DNA of 64,000 nucleotides, taken from positions 3,782,001 to 3,846,000 of the forward strand of contig JBHGNT010000017.1 of the NCBI GenBank assembly GCA_043228905.1, read 5' to 3'. The notes under the pieces were generated by a model. It saw nothing but the letters and a program-made list of their open reading frames with translations. It ran no database searches and was not told the DNA's origin. Positions 22,345 to 33,943 of this stretch are shown piece by piece. The first letter of the stretch is position 1. Every line of letters starts with the position of its first letter. The position numbers and the translations under genes are program-made. This DNA comes from Azolla caroliniana (lineage: Eukaryota > Polypodiophyta).

Positions 22345-23735
22345 TCCACCTCACCAAAGCTGCTCATCCTTAGGTAGTCAACCTTCGTCTTCCGCATTTC
22401 TGGTTCCATCTTTGCGATCACCCTCGTTTTTCTCGGCGTCTGACCTTTACTCATCGTCGTTCTTGTCTTCCTCGAGGCTATTGAGGTTTGGCTTGTTCAC
22501 CTCCCGCTTCTTGAAGATCTTCCCTCTTTTTCACATTATTGATACTACTAACCTTGCAAACCACCACCTTGAGACAAGGTGGTAATTGACGAACTTGAGG
22601 TTCCGATGAGTGAGCAAGTGGTAAGTGAGCCTCTTCATCGGTACTTGCCCATATATATGACCCAAAACACCACTTTGTATACTTCCTCATTGAGATATGC
22701 TGATTATCAAGGTTGTTGTCATACACAATCACCCACTCTCCTTCTTACAACTTCTTTGGTCATAGTTTGTGTTTTTTGTCAAATTTGCCCTTATTCTTGA
22801 GCCTAATAACCTTTAGCCTAGCCAATGCAAACTCTAAGTCTTCCACCCTTCTCTCATGTTGCCGCATCCTTGTTTCTAGAAGCTCTTCTTAGCTCATCTC
22901 ATTCTCCCATGACATAGACCCATGATGTAATTGCCTCTTATATGGGCATCATCGACTTTTGTTTGTACATGAGCTCGACTTGGCATGAACCTAGTTATTG
23001 AGCTATGAGTAGTTCTAGCAACACACAAGGTAATAATAGAGGCTAGTCTTCAACTCGTTGTTCATACGCTTTGACAATGACTTTTGACTATGGGTTCATG
23101 CCCACGATCTATTCTCCCATTGGCGTCCAGGTTCTATGCAGTTGCAAGGGAGAACTTCACTCCTAGTCATTTGCCAATCTCCCACTATCTTTCTGACAAA
23201 TTAGTGTACTAACAAATGACGTCTTTAAGTAAGAACTTGCATATTGCTGCCGAAGTTTTGTTCCTCTTAGCTCTTCTTTCTATTTGGTTTGTGAGGTCTT
23301 CATGCAGGTAGAATTGAGTGCTTCATTTGTCCTACTTCCATTGATATGGATGCTAGGTCCACCATCCATTTGAAATGTATGGTTAGTGGGTAGGTTGGTT
23401 CTAGCTCATCTCTATGTTGTACAATCGAATGTATTTGGGAAGTTTCACATGTTGCCACAAAATAGGTGATATACTTCTATATCCCTAGCTACCGATTCTT
23501 CTTGAAAATTACTCATGTACCCTTGTGACCCACCCAAGAACTCTAATGGAATCAGACACTAGACTTGTATATTCCTCCTTCCAAACTACTCTTAGTGTCA
23601 TCCTCGTTCTATTCTTTGGGTGCTTCTTGATAAATCCTCCTTTGATGAAGTACTTGTATGTGTTCTTTTAGATTCTTTGACCTTCCTCCTTCAACCATGA
23701 AGCGTCCTTTGTCATTTGGTGGTTGGGATGTCGGC
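22345..23735 (-). pseudogene. Decayed D-type gypsy integrase
   Basis: Minus-strand fragments align in order with residues about 700-1095 of the intact D polyprotein. They include KHPKNRTRMTLRVV near 23610, CETSQIHSIVQHRDELEPTY then IHFKWMVDL near 23370-23450, MS.EELLETRMRQHERRVEDL near 22860-22900, and VIVYDNNLDNQHISMRKYTK near 22670-22730. Many stops and frameshifts interrupt it, and the second catalytic Asp region is degraded. It shows that this family has been resident for a long time. Confidence 0.75.
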
Positions 23736-24032
23736 CTTGGATAATGTGTGTGTGTGTGTGTTCAATATATTTTAGCCATTACTTTTCATAGGAGGTCTAA
23801 TTTTGACAAGCTATGGCTTGAATCGAAGCTTATAACAAGATGTAGGATATGATATAAAAAGATTAGTTCTATAATGAACTAAAGCTAACAGGTTTTAGAG
23901 GTATACTTCTTGTAGGGTTTGGTCTAAAAAGGAAAAACACTCGTAAGGTGGCCATAAAGTCTGAGAGTATGATTGATAATGAGCCACGATCACCAATGAT
24001 TCTTGATATTAATGTAAAAACTACAACCATAG
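23736..24032 (+). other. Short TG microsatellite and possible 5' end of the interrupted LINE
   Basis: A short (TG)n run lies near 23748-23760. From about 23930 a frame reads into a peptide (VAIKSESMIDNEPRSP...INVKTTTI) that continues after the SINE-like insertion at 24335, so it probably belongs to the same interrupted ORF. The peptide alone is not diagnostic. Confidence 0.35.
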
Positions 24033-24317
24033 GTGGAACTACCAGCCCCCACGCTGGCTGTTTTCGAGTCACTTGCCGCCCTCCCTGCGGTGTAGGCCCT
24101 AGGAGGTGTCTCGTACTAGCCAAAATTGACGAGCACCATTTTTAGATATAGGTATCTGCTTATATTGAGTAGTCAACCCGTTATGCTAAGTAACTAATAT
24201 CATTTTCTTGTACTTGTTTGGAGGGAGATTTCCCGATTTGTATATAAGCCCCGTGTACAGTCTTTTTGTAATAATCCTTCCTAACTAATGGGAAAGTAGC
24301 TTCATTTTGAAAAAAAA
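24033..24317 (+). mobile_element. SINE-like or RNA-derived retrocopy with poly(A) and 17-base target duplication
   Basis: A 285-base insert ends in a run of A and is flanked by direct repeats AAAAACTACAACCATAG at 24016-24032 and 24318-24334. These are hallmarks of LINE-mediated retroposition. The body begins GTGGAACTACCAGCCCCC and contains a B-box-like TTTCGAGTC; its 3' half includes TGTATATAAGCCCCGTG. I do not recognise the family. It could be a SINE or a retrocopy of an LTR transcript. It sits inside LINE sequence. Confidence 0.65.
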
Positions 24318-24764
24318 AAAAACTACAACCATAGTGGAGAAAATGCTTATGCGTTACTTGATTTCTCTTCAAGGAACAATAAACACATAAGGTGAAGAGA
24401 TTAAGATACTAATGAAAGAGAATGCTAACCTCCAAATTGTTGACATTAAGAATGAAAATTTTAAGAAAATGGTTGCAAAACTTGAAAAACAAAATTCAAG
24501 AGTGTAAGAGAGTTCATTCAAAACAAATGAGGGTTTAGGGTTTAGGGTTTGACTCAAATGAGAGGTTCATTCTTAATGTCATAGAGGAGAGTATGGAAAC
24601 ACCCACATCCCTCGGAAAGGCTATCGGTGAATTCTTTAGCATGGACTATGGCATGTCAAATGTGAATGTATATGGGGCATAATGAGTTGGGAAACATGGT
24701 GCTACTCGCTCCAAAAAAAGGCCTATTGTATGCACAATGATGGATGATACAAAGCACTGAAGGA
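24318..24764 (+). pseudogene. LINE ORF1 fragment interrupted by gypsy A
   Basis: Frames read a charged coiled-coil-like stretch (LMKENANLQIVDIKNENFKK, MVAKLEKQNS), then KKRPIVCTMMDDTKH just before 24764. The peptide resumes at 60027 as RIILENSWVYLKG and FVSEDRTISQQNACLKAYEE. This places gypsy A and copia C inside one older LINE ORF. Internal stops show that it was dead or has decayed since. Three GGGTTTA units (24531-24551) lie within it. Confidence 0.6.
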
Positions 24765-25205
24765 TGTTAATCCTTAGGGCTGGACAATGGCCTAACACAA
24801 GGTGTCTATGGAAGACACTTCACCAAAGGGGTGTTATGGCGAGATAACTTAAGACACAACGATTAATCAGACTTAATTGGCTACTTAGCAATATGGCATT
24901 AAATTCAATACACGCGTAAGATAGAATAATTAGTACAGAACGGTAATCAACCCTTAAAGATAAAACAAGAAGCTCTATTAATTATCCATCAAAGTTTACA
25001 TTCTAACCGGGCCTTTATATAGGTCACCGGTGCTGAGTACAAAACGGTGCCAACTGGCACTTGTTCGGAACCGGTCCGGATCCGGATCGGCATACCGATT
25101 CCGGTTCGTCTATTCACGTCCCACTATTCTACTTAATAAAAATAGATTCCGAAAAACAATCCCTTTCACATTCGGGTCTTTAACTTCTTTGCCGGTCGAG
25201 TAACA
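24765..25205 (-). repeat. 3' LTR of gypsy A
   Basis: 441 bases, starting TGTTAATCC and ending GAGTAACA on the plus strand, aligned throughout with 47986-48425. It contains TTTATATAGG, a promoter-like box when read on the minus strand. The internal side carries GTCCCACGGGCGTGCCATG directly before the LTR in element orientation. Confidence 0.93.
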
Positions 25206-25336
25206 CATGGCACGCCCGTGGGACAGTACCTTGTACGTCGAATCCCACTATACGACCCTTAGCCTTCGTCCAAGATATCCAGAATACTCTGCTCCAGGGT
25301 ATCCAATGGTTCTTCGGAACTCTGTTGTTGTTGCTG

Positions 25337-28311
25337 CTATGGCTGCAGTTGTTGCTCTGGCTCCTCCGACTGTTGCTCCTTAGATGGCGTCTGTAACGCT
25401 CCCGGTACCGGTGGTTGTGGCGGTGATTCCTCCGTTAGCTGCTCTGCCGGATTTGACTCCGGTTGACTCGCCCCGGCCTTGTCTCCGTCCGGTCCTTGCT
25501 TCGGCGATGGCTCCTCATCGTTGAGGTTGACGATCGCCGCCTGCTTTGCGTCTTCTTTCCGTAGCCTGGTCTGCTCATAGCTTTCAAACTGGATTTGAGC
25601 ATCTAGTCGATCATTGTCCAATTGTGCTACCAGTTGCCAGACCACTGCTGACTGCTCCTCCGCCAGAGTTACAAAATCTTCGGCTAACTCATCTCTTACA
25701 GTGGTGAAGTCCTCCTTTGTTAGCATGTAGTAGTCGTTGCCATCCTTCTGCCAGTTTTCCGCGTCCGCCCTTAGCAACTAGAGCTCCGTTGTGTCTTTTG
25801 CCCATTTGTCCCACCATTGTGCGGAGCTTTCGTCAATCAAGCGTTTTGTCTTGTTCCTCCATGCCTGGAAATGAACTGGATCCGCTCCAATCCCATCTTC
25901 GATTTGTCCTCCGCGGCTTGCCGTTCTTCCTTCAATTGCTTGATCAGCGCCACCGTGTCCGCCTCCTACTCCCGGTAATGTGACAATTGGTGTTGGTAGG
26001 TGTTCTGCAATCTCTACAATACCATTGTCGCTCTTTCCTTCTCTTCATAATGCTGCTTATGGAGCTCCAAACATTCTTGCGCGGCTTCCTCCAGTAGCGT
26101 GGTTCTTTCAGCCCGTTCCTCCGCTAGCGCCGTCTCCGCTCGATGCACCCCCTGCCGGAGCTCTGCTATCTTCTCCTGCTATTTCTTATGCTCCGTATCT
26201 AGGTGCTTGTAGTCCCGATGCAGGTGCTCGAAATCATCGGTCTTCAGCTTCAGCTTCTGGTCGAGTTGCTGGCGAGCGCAACCTTCCCGATCCTTCTGTT
26301 GACGGAGTTCTTCTTTAAGTCTTTCAATCTCCATTTCCGCCATCCGTCACAGCTTCTCCTTTTCTTGCAGCACTTTCTCTTTCTCCTCCTTAAGCCGGTC
26401 ATATGCTTGATGTCCTTTCCACAAATTGTCTTCTGCCCGGCGGAGGTTCTCAACAGTCTTCCTTTGTTCTTCTTCTGCCGCTTTCTTCAAATCCCTTTCT
26501 TGGGTGCGTAATGCTTCTTGTGCGGCCAGTTCATCTTTCAATTCAGCAAGCTCTTTTGCTTGCGCCGCCACTATCTCTGGGACTGGTTCCGTCTCCGGGG
26601 TCTTATTGCTATGTATAGGTACCGGTGTGTCTTTATTCTATACATCTACCGGAGTCACCGGTGCTTGGATCGGTGGTCCGGTTAAGGCCATTTTGGCCAA
26701 TTCTTCTGTGGCCAGGTCCAAGTCTTGTTCTAGGCTCCGGATCCTTGACCGGGCCGTCTCTAGTTCTTCGGTTGTGACGAGCAACCGGTCCATCTGCACT
26801 TTCTCTTCCACCTCTATGTAGTGCACTACTCTGGCAATCTGTTCTCCAATCCACCGGAGCCATTGGCTGCCGGTGCCCTGTTATTGCGTCTGCCTGGAGG
26901 GTTCGCTGTTGGTGTCCCTGGCTAGTGGTCAGTTTTGTCTGGTTGTGTCGAGCTGCAACCCTGTCTCTAGTTGGTGACCACTTTGCCGTTCTGGTTCCGG
27001 TTGCGGCTCCGTTGGCTGCTCCGCCTTTGATTGCTCTTGACTTGCCGGCGGGGTAGGCAACTGTACTTCTGGCGCTTGCATTTCGGGTCTTGCCATATTC
27101 AGACCCGCCAATATAGTTTGGTGTGCAAGGAGCTCTGTGACTGGTTCTATCCGAACCGGTTCCGGTTCCACCCTTGGTGCGGGATGGTCAGTGCGGGGTA
27201 GAGGCGTTCCATCCTTCTTTGGGTCTGAACGCTCCCCGGCTTGTTCGGAGGTGCTTGCCTTCTGGCACCGTTGGAGGTGCTCTAACGGTTCCTCCTCCGC
27301 TTCCTCCTCCCGAGTCCCGATGTTGATTTTTGCTGCCAAGGGGTCCAGCTCTTGTTGAACCGGTCGGTGAAGTCTGATCTTGATTGGCCGTGCTGATGGC
27401 TCCTTCTGCATTTCCGCCTGCCGCTTCCTATTGGCGTGCTCCTTTGTCGCCTGGTCCGTGTTGGCCGCCTTCCCTTTGGTTGCCTTAGAGGCCAACAACT
27501 GTTGCCGTTTCGAGGCCGTTTTCGGGGTGCCTTCGGTTGTTCTTCCCCGTTTTGTGGTTTTGACGGGCTCGATAGGTGGCGCCAATAGGGTGAGCCATTG
27601 CACTACTGCCGTCCATATCTTCCGACCCTCCTTGCCTCTTACAGAGTCGATGGTCGCACAGAGGCCATCTGCAATCAGTACCGGCCAGACCACCTTCACG
27701 CCTTCATATGTTGCTATGATTAAGTCGGCTTGGTTCTGAGGCATGCATGAGGGTCGAGGGTATACATGTCCAAATTCATGGAGCACACGGGCAATCTCTC
27801 GAAATAGGGGATCTTCGCCGCCCTGTGTCCGGTAAGCCTTGCTGGCTAGAGAGTATTCCCCAAAATATTTTCGAAGCTGCTCTGGGGTAGGGTTGTCGAT
27901 AGTGAAGATGCCCCCCTCCGGAAGGCCAATCAAAGCATGGATGGCCTCCTCCGTGATCAGTTCCGTGTCGATCTCCTTTACTATCTTCTCCGCCTCCCGG
28001 TGTGGTGGAGCCTCCATGATTGTGAGGAAACCTTGTAACCCGTGTTGCCTTAACCACTTCTTGGCTGCTTCAGAGAGTGCTTGGCAGTCCATGGCTTCTT
28101 CGAGGTCGGTGAGCGCTGGTGAGGGGTGTGTTTGAGGAGGCTCTTTGTGCGTGGGCTTGCGTCTGCTGATCTTCAATCGCCTGTGCTCATTTGTGCTCCT
28201 CTGTTCGCGAAATGTGAAGGTTTCCACGCAGTGGGAGTTTTCTTGCTGCATGTTGCCGCCTTTTTTTCTGACTCGCGCGTGTGCACGTCGTGTACTAAAA
28301 TAGACTGACAT
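25337..28311 (-). pseudogene. Extra ORF between pol and 3' LTR of gypsy A (broken)
   Basis: A sense-strand ORF downstream of integrase, not part of gag-pol. Its first 460 codons are open (28311-26929). A globular part (about residues 75-250, including ITEEAIHALIGLPEGG and HEFGHVYPRPSCMP) is followed by a Lys/Arg-rich and Pro/Glu-rich linker. The same frame continues below 26929 as a long heptad-like coiled coil (26826-25860), broken only by single stops such as TAG, TGA and TAA. A last piece in another frame (25777-25337) ends in a Pro/Glu/Gln-rich acidic tail. The ancestral protein was near 1000 residues. Tat and Athila elements are known for extra 3' ORFs. I do not recognise a catalytic domain. 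Confidence 0.7.
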
Positions 28312-28480
28312 GCCATGTGGCGGCGGTTTAATATCCTATTAATAGCCCACTACGTACCTTTTCAAAGTGCCTGTTCACTCCTTGTTCTTGCATGTGTCCG
28401 TTCACCCCTCGCCCTTGCATGAGTTATGTTGATTTGATTGATTGATTGATTTATTATTTTTAAAGATAAAAATGGTTTGG

Positions 28481-29654
28481 TTAATTCGCATCCGGTCCCA
28501 TTGGACCCCTTTCCGGATTGTGGGACTTGCCGGCCGCTAGACTATTTGCCGTCGTGTCGTTCTTGTCGTTTGCCGGCTCGTGCTCCCTCTTACCGGCTTC
28601 GCGTTTGCCGATTGCTAAACGTGTTGCTATCTCTTCCGACTTACCGGTGTCCGGTTTTGTGTCAGTCTTTACTTGTTCAAATGGGTTTCTTGGCATGGGT
28701 CCATTGTATGGTTTGAGTTGGAACCCATTGACCCATTTACCCAGAACCTCGCCGGTGAGTGTCCCTAACTGGTAGGAACCGTTGAACTCATGCGTAATCC
28801 AGTATGGTCCAGTCCACCGAAACCATAGCTTCCCCGACATCTTTACCCATCCGGGTCTGGAATACTAGTATCGGCTTACCGATTCCGAACATCTTTTTGT
28901 TCCCTTTTCGGTGACGGTCCACGAACGCTTTCCTTCGCCACTGCTCAAGTTCTAGGTGCATGATGCTGGCTAGCCGATGTTCTTCCAATTCACACAACGC
29001 GGCTAACCGGATCGCTTTCGATTCCTTCTCATTTAGGCGTTCCCGAATCTGTGTTCGTAAACTCAGTACTTGAAACTCGATCGGCATCACTGCTTCTAAT
29101 CCGAATGCTAGGCGAAACAGTGTTGTGCGGATACTTGTCTTATATGCCGTTCGATAGGCCCAGAGTGCACTGTGTAGCTTTGTATCCCAATCCGTCCGGT
29201 TCTCATTGATGATTTTTCGAAGGATGTTCTGTAGTGTTTTATTTGTTGACTCAGCTAATCCGTTGGCTTGCGGATAATACGGAGTGATCCGTTTGTGCAC
29301 CACCGCATAGAATGTCGTCAAACTTTCCACTACTTGCCCTAAAAAGTGCCCACCTTGGTCACTTATTAGCTCTATCGGACATCCATACCGGCACCAGATG
29401 TTTTCATATAAAATTTTTGCCGTGGATGCCGCAGTGTTGTTGCGTAGTGCTTTGGCTTCCACCCATTTTGTGCAATAATCCATAGCAACAATCACGTACC
29501 GGTTGCCGGTTCTTATTGCCGGTGGTTTGAATGGACCGACAAAATCCAGCTCCCATTTCTGAAATGGTTCTAACGGTAGCACGGGCTGGTTAGGCATCCT
29601 GGCGTGTTTGGTTGGTTGGCCCATTCGCTAACATAGGTCGCATTCTTTAGCGTA
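28481..29654 (-). pseudogene. Gypsy A integrase
   Basis: The core reads WELDFVGPF with the first catalytic Asp near 29545, ISDQGGHF with the second near 29350, and NGLAESTNKTL with the Glu near 29250, so all three catalytic residues survive. The C-terminal part (WFRWTGPYWI...GSYQLGTLTG, 28840-28740) is in another frame, with the shift near 28860. A stop at 29652-29654 separates it from the RNase H/zinc-finger part. A long acidic, Asn/Lys-rich tail follows to 28481. Confidence 0.88.
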
Positions 29655-31538
29655 TCAGACTGCATCCTTCAATGTTGTTGGCCACCATAGTCCACTCTGC
29701 CATATTTTCCTTGCCGTAGCGTCTCCGGCATAATGTCCTCCAGCCACTCCGCAGTGTGCTTCACGCAATATTATATCATTTTCGTCGCTGCGCACTGCAC
29801 GCCGCAATATGCCATTTGCGCCTTTGTGGTACAATGTGTCCTGTAATAGACAGAAGTCCCGGCTTTGAACCGCTAAGCATTTCCTTTCGTCTCTGTTCAT
29901 CTCCTCCGGAGGTAAGCCGGTGCTCAGAAATTGGTGCATGTTGGTGAGCCACTTGTCTTCCTCTGCGACCGTACCATCCGTTGCCGTTTCTGCTGTAACT
30001 CTAAACAACTCTGCATCCGGAAAGTCGTCTGGGACGCCGTCGCCGGTTTTGCGGGAATCTAACTGGCTCAAATAGTCTGCTACCGCATGTTGTATGCCGG
30101 GTTGGTGGAATATCTCGAACTCAAATTCTTGTAATAGTAACGTCCACCGGGCCAGCTTACCAGTGAGTGATGCTTTGGACACCAAGTAGAGGAGCACCGA
30201 ATGATCAACGTGAAAGGAAAATTTCCTTCCCAATAGATAGTGTCTAAACTTGGTGACACTGTAGATCATACCCAAGGCCTCCCTTTCCGTTGTGGAATAA
30301 TTACGTTCTGCTTGGGACAGCTTCCGGCTGGCATAATACACTGGCCGGTACCATTTCGGTTCTGTAAGTTGCATAAGCGCGCTCTCGATTGCGATGTCGG
30401 ACGTGTCAATGAACACATGGAATTCCTTAGACCAATCCGGAGGTTGCACCACCGGCGCTTGTGACAACAATACTTTTAGTGCCTGGTAAGCTTGGTCCTC
30501 TGTGTCCATCCATCGGAACGGTGTCCGATGTACCGCGGCATGCAATGGTGTAGCCAGGTCCGCCAGATACTGGAGCATTCGGCTATGCCACCGAATTTGT
30601 CCTAAAAACCGGCTTAGTGCCTTTGCCATGGCTGGTGCCGGTGCCTCCAGGATTTCTTTTACTTTGTCCGGATCCACTACGATACCGTCCTTGCTCACTA
30701 TGTGGCCCAGTAATGCTCCGCTGGTTACTCCGAACACGCATTTTGCTGGGTTAAGGCTTAGCCGGTAAACCCTACATTTCTCCAAACATAGTCGGAGGTG
30801 CTGAAGGTGATCCCCTTCCCGGCTATAAACAACGAAGTCGTCCAAGAACACCTGCATGAATGCCGGAATGAATTCTCCGAAAATCTCCATGATGATCCGT
30901 TGGAAGGTTGCTGGCGCCGTTTTCAGTCCGAACATCATAACTATGGCAACAAAGACTCCCCATTCGATGACAAAAACGGTTTTCTCCTGGTCTTTGGGGT
31001 GCATCCGGATCTGATTATAGCCGCTGAAACCGTCCAAAAAACTATACACCTCATGACCGGCAACCACATCCAAGACTCCATCCGTGAATGGAAGTGGGAA
31101 GGCGTCCGTTACCGTAGCCGCATTTAATTTCCGGTAGTCGACGCAAACTCTTATCTTACCGTTCTTTTTCAGTACTATGACTATCGGAGTGAGCCATGTG
31201 GCTTTCTTTACCGCTCGGATGAAGCCAACCCTTAGCAACTTGTCGATTTCTTCTTTGACTTTTACTGCGTAATTTGGGTTCATTCGGTAACGCCGTTGCG
31301 CTACCGGTTTGGCATCTTTACTCAGATGTATCTGGTGTTGATACAACTAAGGATCAAGTCCCCGCATGTCCTCATAGGACCAAGTGAACACATTGTGAAA
31401 TTCTTTTAGGAGTGTGATCATTGCCGTTTTGTTCGCCGGGGTCATTTCCTTGGCGATGTTCACCGGTCTTGCATCCTCTGTGGTACCTAGGTTTACCTCT
31501 TCTAGTTGGGATGCTTTCACGCGCTGCGACACTGCCAT
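29655..31538 (-). pseudogene. Gypsy A reverse transcriptase and RNase H
   Basis: Reading down from 31538: an ANKTAMITLLKEFHNVFTWS linker, a stop at 31347-31349, then RT (YRRLN-type VDYRKLNAATV, DGFSGYNQI, TAPATFQRIIMEIF, catalytic VFLDDFVVYS near 30840) and RNase H (HVFIDTSDIAI, NYSTTEREALGMI, VDHSVLLYL). The integrase zinc finger begins near 29730 (REAHCGVAGGHYAG). F replaces Y in the YxDD box, as is common in Tat/Athila-type elements. Apart from the stop the frame is open over nearly 1.9 kb. Confidence 0.9.
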
Positions 31539-31556
31539 TTCTCTTTCCAGTGCCTC

Positions 31557-32620
31557 CTATGCTTGCCGTAATTCCCGGATTGCTTCTTTATCCAGTTCCT
31601 CGTCGGCCCTGTCCGGTTGCAGTATGTACGGTGATACTGCTTCGACTACATCAATCTCGAACAGAGGTACAATCTTCGGATTTTCCTGTAAGTATTGATC
31701 GACCTCTTCGTCCGCCAATCCTTCCAGCATGTTGACACATTCCGCACATTGCGGCGTCGATTCCTTGCTGGTACCGGACCGTGGTTGAGTCGGTACTCGC
31801 ACTTTCGCTTTTCCACGCCGGAACGTAATGATATTCTTCCTCCAGTTTTGCTTGATGTGTGCTGTTTTTAACCAAGGATGTCCCAACAATAGTGGGTAAG
31901 CTCCCTGAAATGCGAAATGCGAAATGCGAAATGCGTGACCCCCGATGGTCACTTCCAGATCACGTATTAATCCGGTCGGCCGTACTGAGCTTGTGTCCGC
32001 CATCCGAAGCCAAAACAGGCATGGTTCCCAGCCATGGATTCCTAGAGTGTTACACGTTCTGAGACTGATCACGTTCACGCCGGATCCCCCATCGATAATT
32101 GTGTTGGGTAGCTCTTTTCCTTTCACGATGGCTGTGATTGCTGGACTGCTCGTGTCTACCACTGCCAGTCCTTCCTCCAGATTTGAAAAGAATGCCGGAG
32201 CCGGTGGTGTGTCGGCTGTTGTCCTTCCTGTCTTTAGTCCTTCCATGAAGCGTGATACCAGTTGCAATAGCCGGCCTAACGGCAACGTTATTTGGCATTC
32301 TTGTAACGCCTGCCATGTTGGGTTTGCGGGCTGCCCCGGGCCGGTGAGCTCTTCGGCATTCTCCTTTTGTTGTTCGAGCTCTGCCGCATTCTGCTCGTTT
32401 GCCTTCTTCACCCATTCGGTTGCCTGCTTCCGGATGGCTTCTTGAGTTTCCCACTCTGTGGCTTTGCCTTTTGATCTTGTAGTGACTTGTTGTATGTCCA
32501 TGACTTCCGTGTCTACCATGTTCACCGCCGGTCGCTTGTCGTAGCTCTTCGCCGGACATTGGTTACTATAGTGGCCTTCTTGCCGGCAATAATAGCAGTA
32601 TGCCTTCCAGGTGTTGCTGG
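31557..32620 (-). pseudogene. Gypsy A last gag zinc knuckle and aspartic protease
   Basis: The minus strand reads CYYCRQEGHYSNQC (32600-32560), a CX2CX4HX4C knuckle, running in frame into a charged linker and then protease with IIDGGSGVNVISLRTC near 32080 and YPLLLGHPWL near 31880. The protease active site is D-G-G, seen in several plant gypsy lineages. A stop at 31557-31559 separates it from the RT linker. Confidence 0.85.
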
Positions 32621-33943
32621 ATTCGGCGTTTGTGCTTGGTTGAGGTCTTGTGGTAAGGGCTTGGTTTTGGTCCGGTTGGTTGATTGGAGCGCCCTTTTCT
32701 GGTTCCCATGGATGACCACCCTTTTTGTTGAAATGATGTTTCTTGTTGAAATTCTTTTTGTTTCGGTAACCTTGACGGTGTTGGTCGTCATACTTGCCAT
32801 AGTTGTCCCGACGTGGTTGTAACCAAGGGAGTGATCCTGGTTGTATCTCTCGTACCGTCCATTATAGTCCCGATATCTATCCTGTCTGTCATCCGGTCAT
32901 AAGCGTCTCTTCGATCGCTGTACCGGACATCTTGTGCCGGCCAGTAGCGTTCCTCTCACCGCCCACGTTCTTCTTCTTCCTCCCGGTTGCTTTGTGGTTC
33001 AATTTGCTGAACCGGTGGTGCTTGCCGATTTAACAAGTTATACTCACACCGTTCCATTGTGTGACTTTTGGAGTGGCAGAGCAAGCATTGGGAACGCATG
33101 GTGCATTCCAATGCCGAATATCCGACATTCAGGCATGTCGTACATTGAACTGCTTGCTGGAAATGGAGGTCCTCATCTGTCGGTAGTGCACGCTGAAGTG
33201 CGCCCATGGTTAGCCATGAACTTGAGTTTTCCATTTCCCAAACTTAGTCGATCACTTGATCTATGCTGTTGGTGTGGAAATCAATGACGGTGCACACCGT
33301 TCGTAAGGGTTCCCGGAGTGCTGCTAAGAATATGGCCTTTGTTTCTTCCTCCGGTGGTGTCCGGCTAAGCTGACTGTGGATACACTAGAACCGGATGACA
33401 AACTGTTAAATGTTCTCTGTTGGTTCCTGCCGGATACTGTAAAATAAGCCTACCATTTCCCGTTGGTCCATCTCCTTGTGAAAGAAATGCAAATTTTTTG
33501 TCTTTAATGTTTCAAACGTGGGGATGGTGCTGGGATCTTGTGTTCGGTGCCATCTGGCGGCCGGTCCTTCCAGGGTCATACCGAACTCTGCCCTTTTTGA
33601 GCGTTCCTCTTCAGCCACATTTAAACGTTGAGACACATGGTTTGCCTCCCAGGTCTGTTGAAATGCATGGACGTGAGCTTCCGCGTTCGGATCATCCCGG
33701 TATCTGGGATATTGGAACGACATATTGTCGTCTAGTGTCGGTACGTGGGCTGGTGGTGTCGGTGGTCGTTCCTCCTCATCTGTCCGTGCCGAAGGTCTTT
33801 CCCGGTCCTCTGTCGCTGTCGGAGGTCTTTCTTGCTCCTCTTTCGGTGTTGGAGGCTTCTCCTCCTCGACTTCCGGTGTCAGAGGTCTCTCTTCCTCGAC
33901 TTCTGGTTCCGGAGTGTGGTCGACTTCCGTTGCCGGAGGTTCT
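32621..33943 (-). pseudogene. Gypsy A gag, C-terminal part
   Basis: The acidic repeat region P-P-T-P-E-V-E-E-E (33900-33740) precedes the capsid-like domain starting MSFQYPRYRDDPNAEAHVHA (33723) with EGPAARWH and EMDQREMVGLFYSIRQ. A second part (33234-32956) carries two more knuckle-like motifs, CTTCLNVGYSALEC (Tyr in place of His) and CLLCHSKSHTMERC. Stops and a frame change near 32.7-32.9 kb break the frame. At 33943 it is cut by copia B and resumes at 47527. Confidence 0.8.

Noticed and set aside
22097-22585. A 162-codon frame with a Ser-rich C-terminus
   Set aside because: It overlaps the LTR and integrase of the decayed D' element on the opposite strand and has no domain.
24531-24551. 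Interstitial telomere array
   Set aside because: Only three GGGTTTA units inside a LINE frame, too few to suggest a telomeric fusion or capture.
27380-28135. Plus-strand frames of 98-119 codons inside gypsy A
   Set aside because: Antisense shadows of the extra ORF. The minus frame is far longer and has ordered composition (basic linker, coiled coil, acidic tail).
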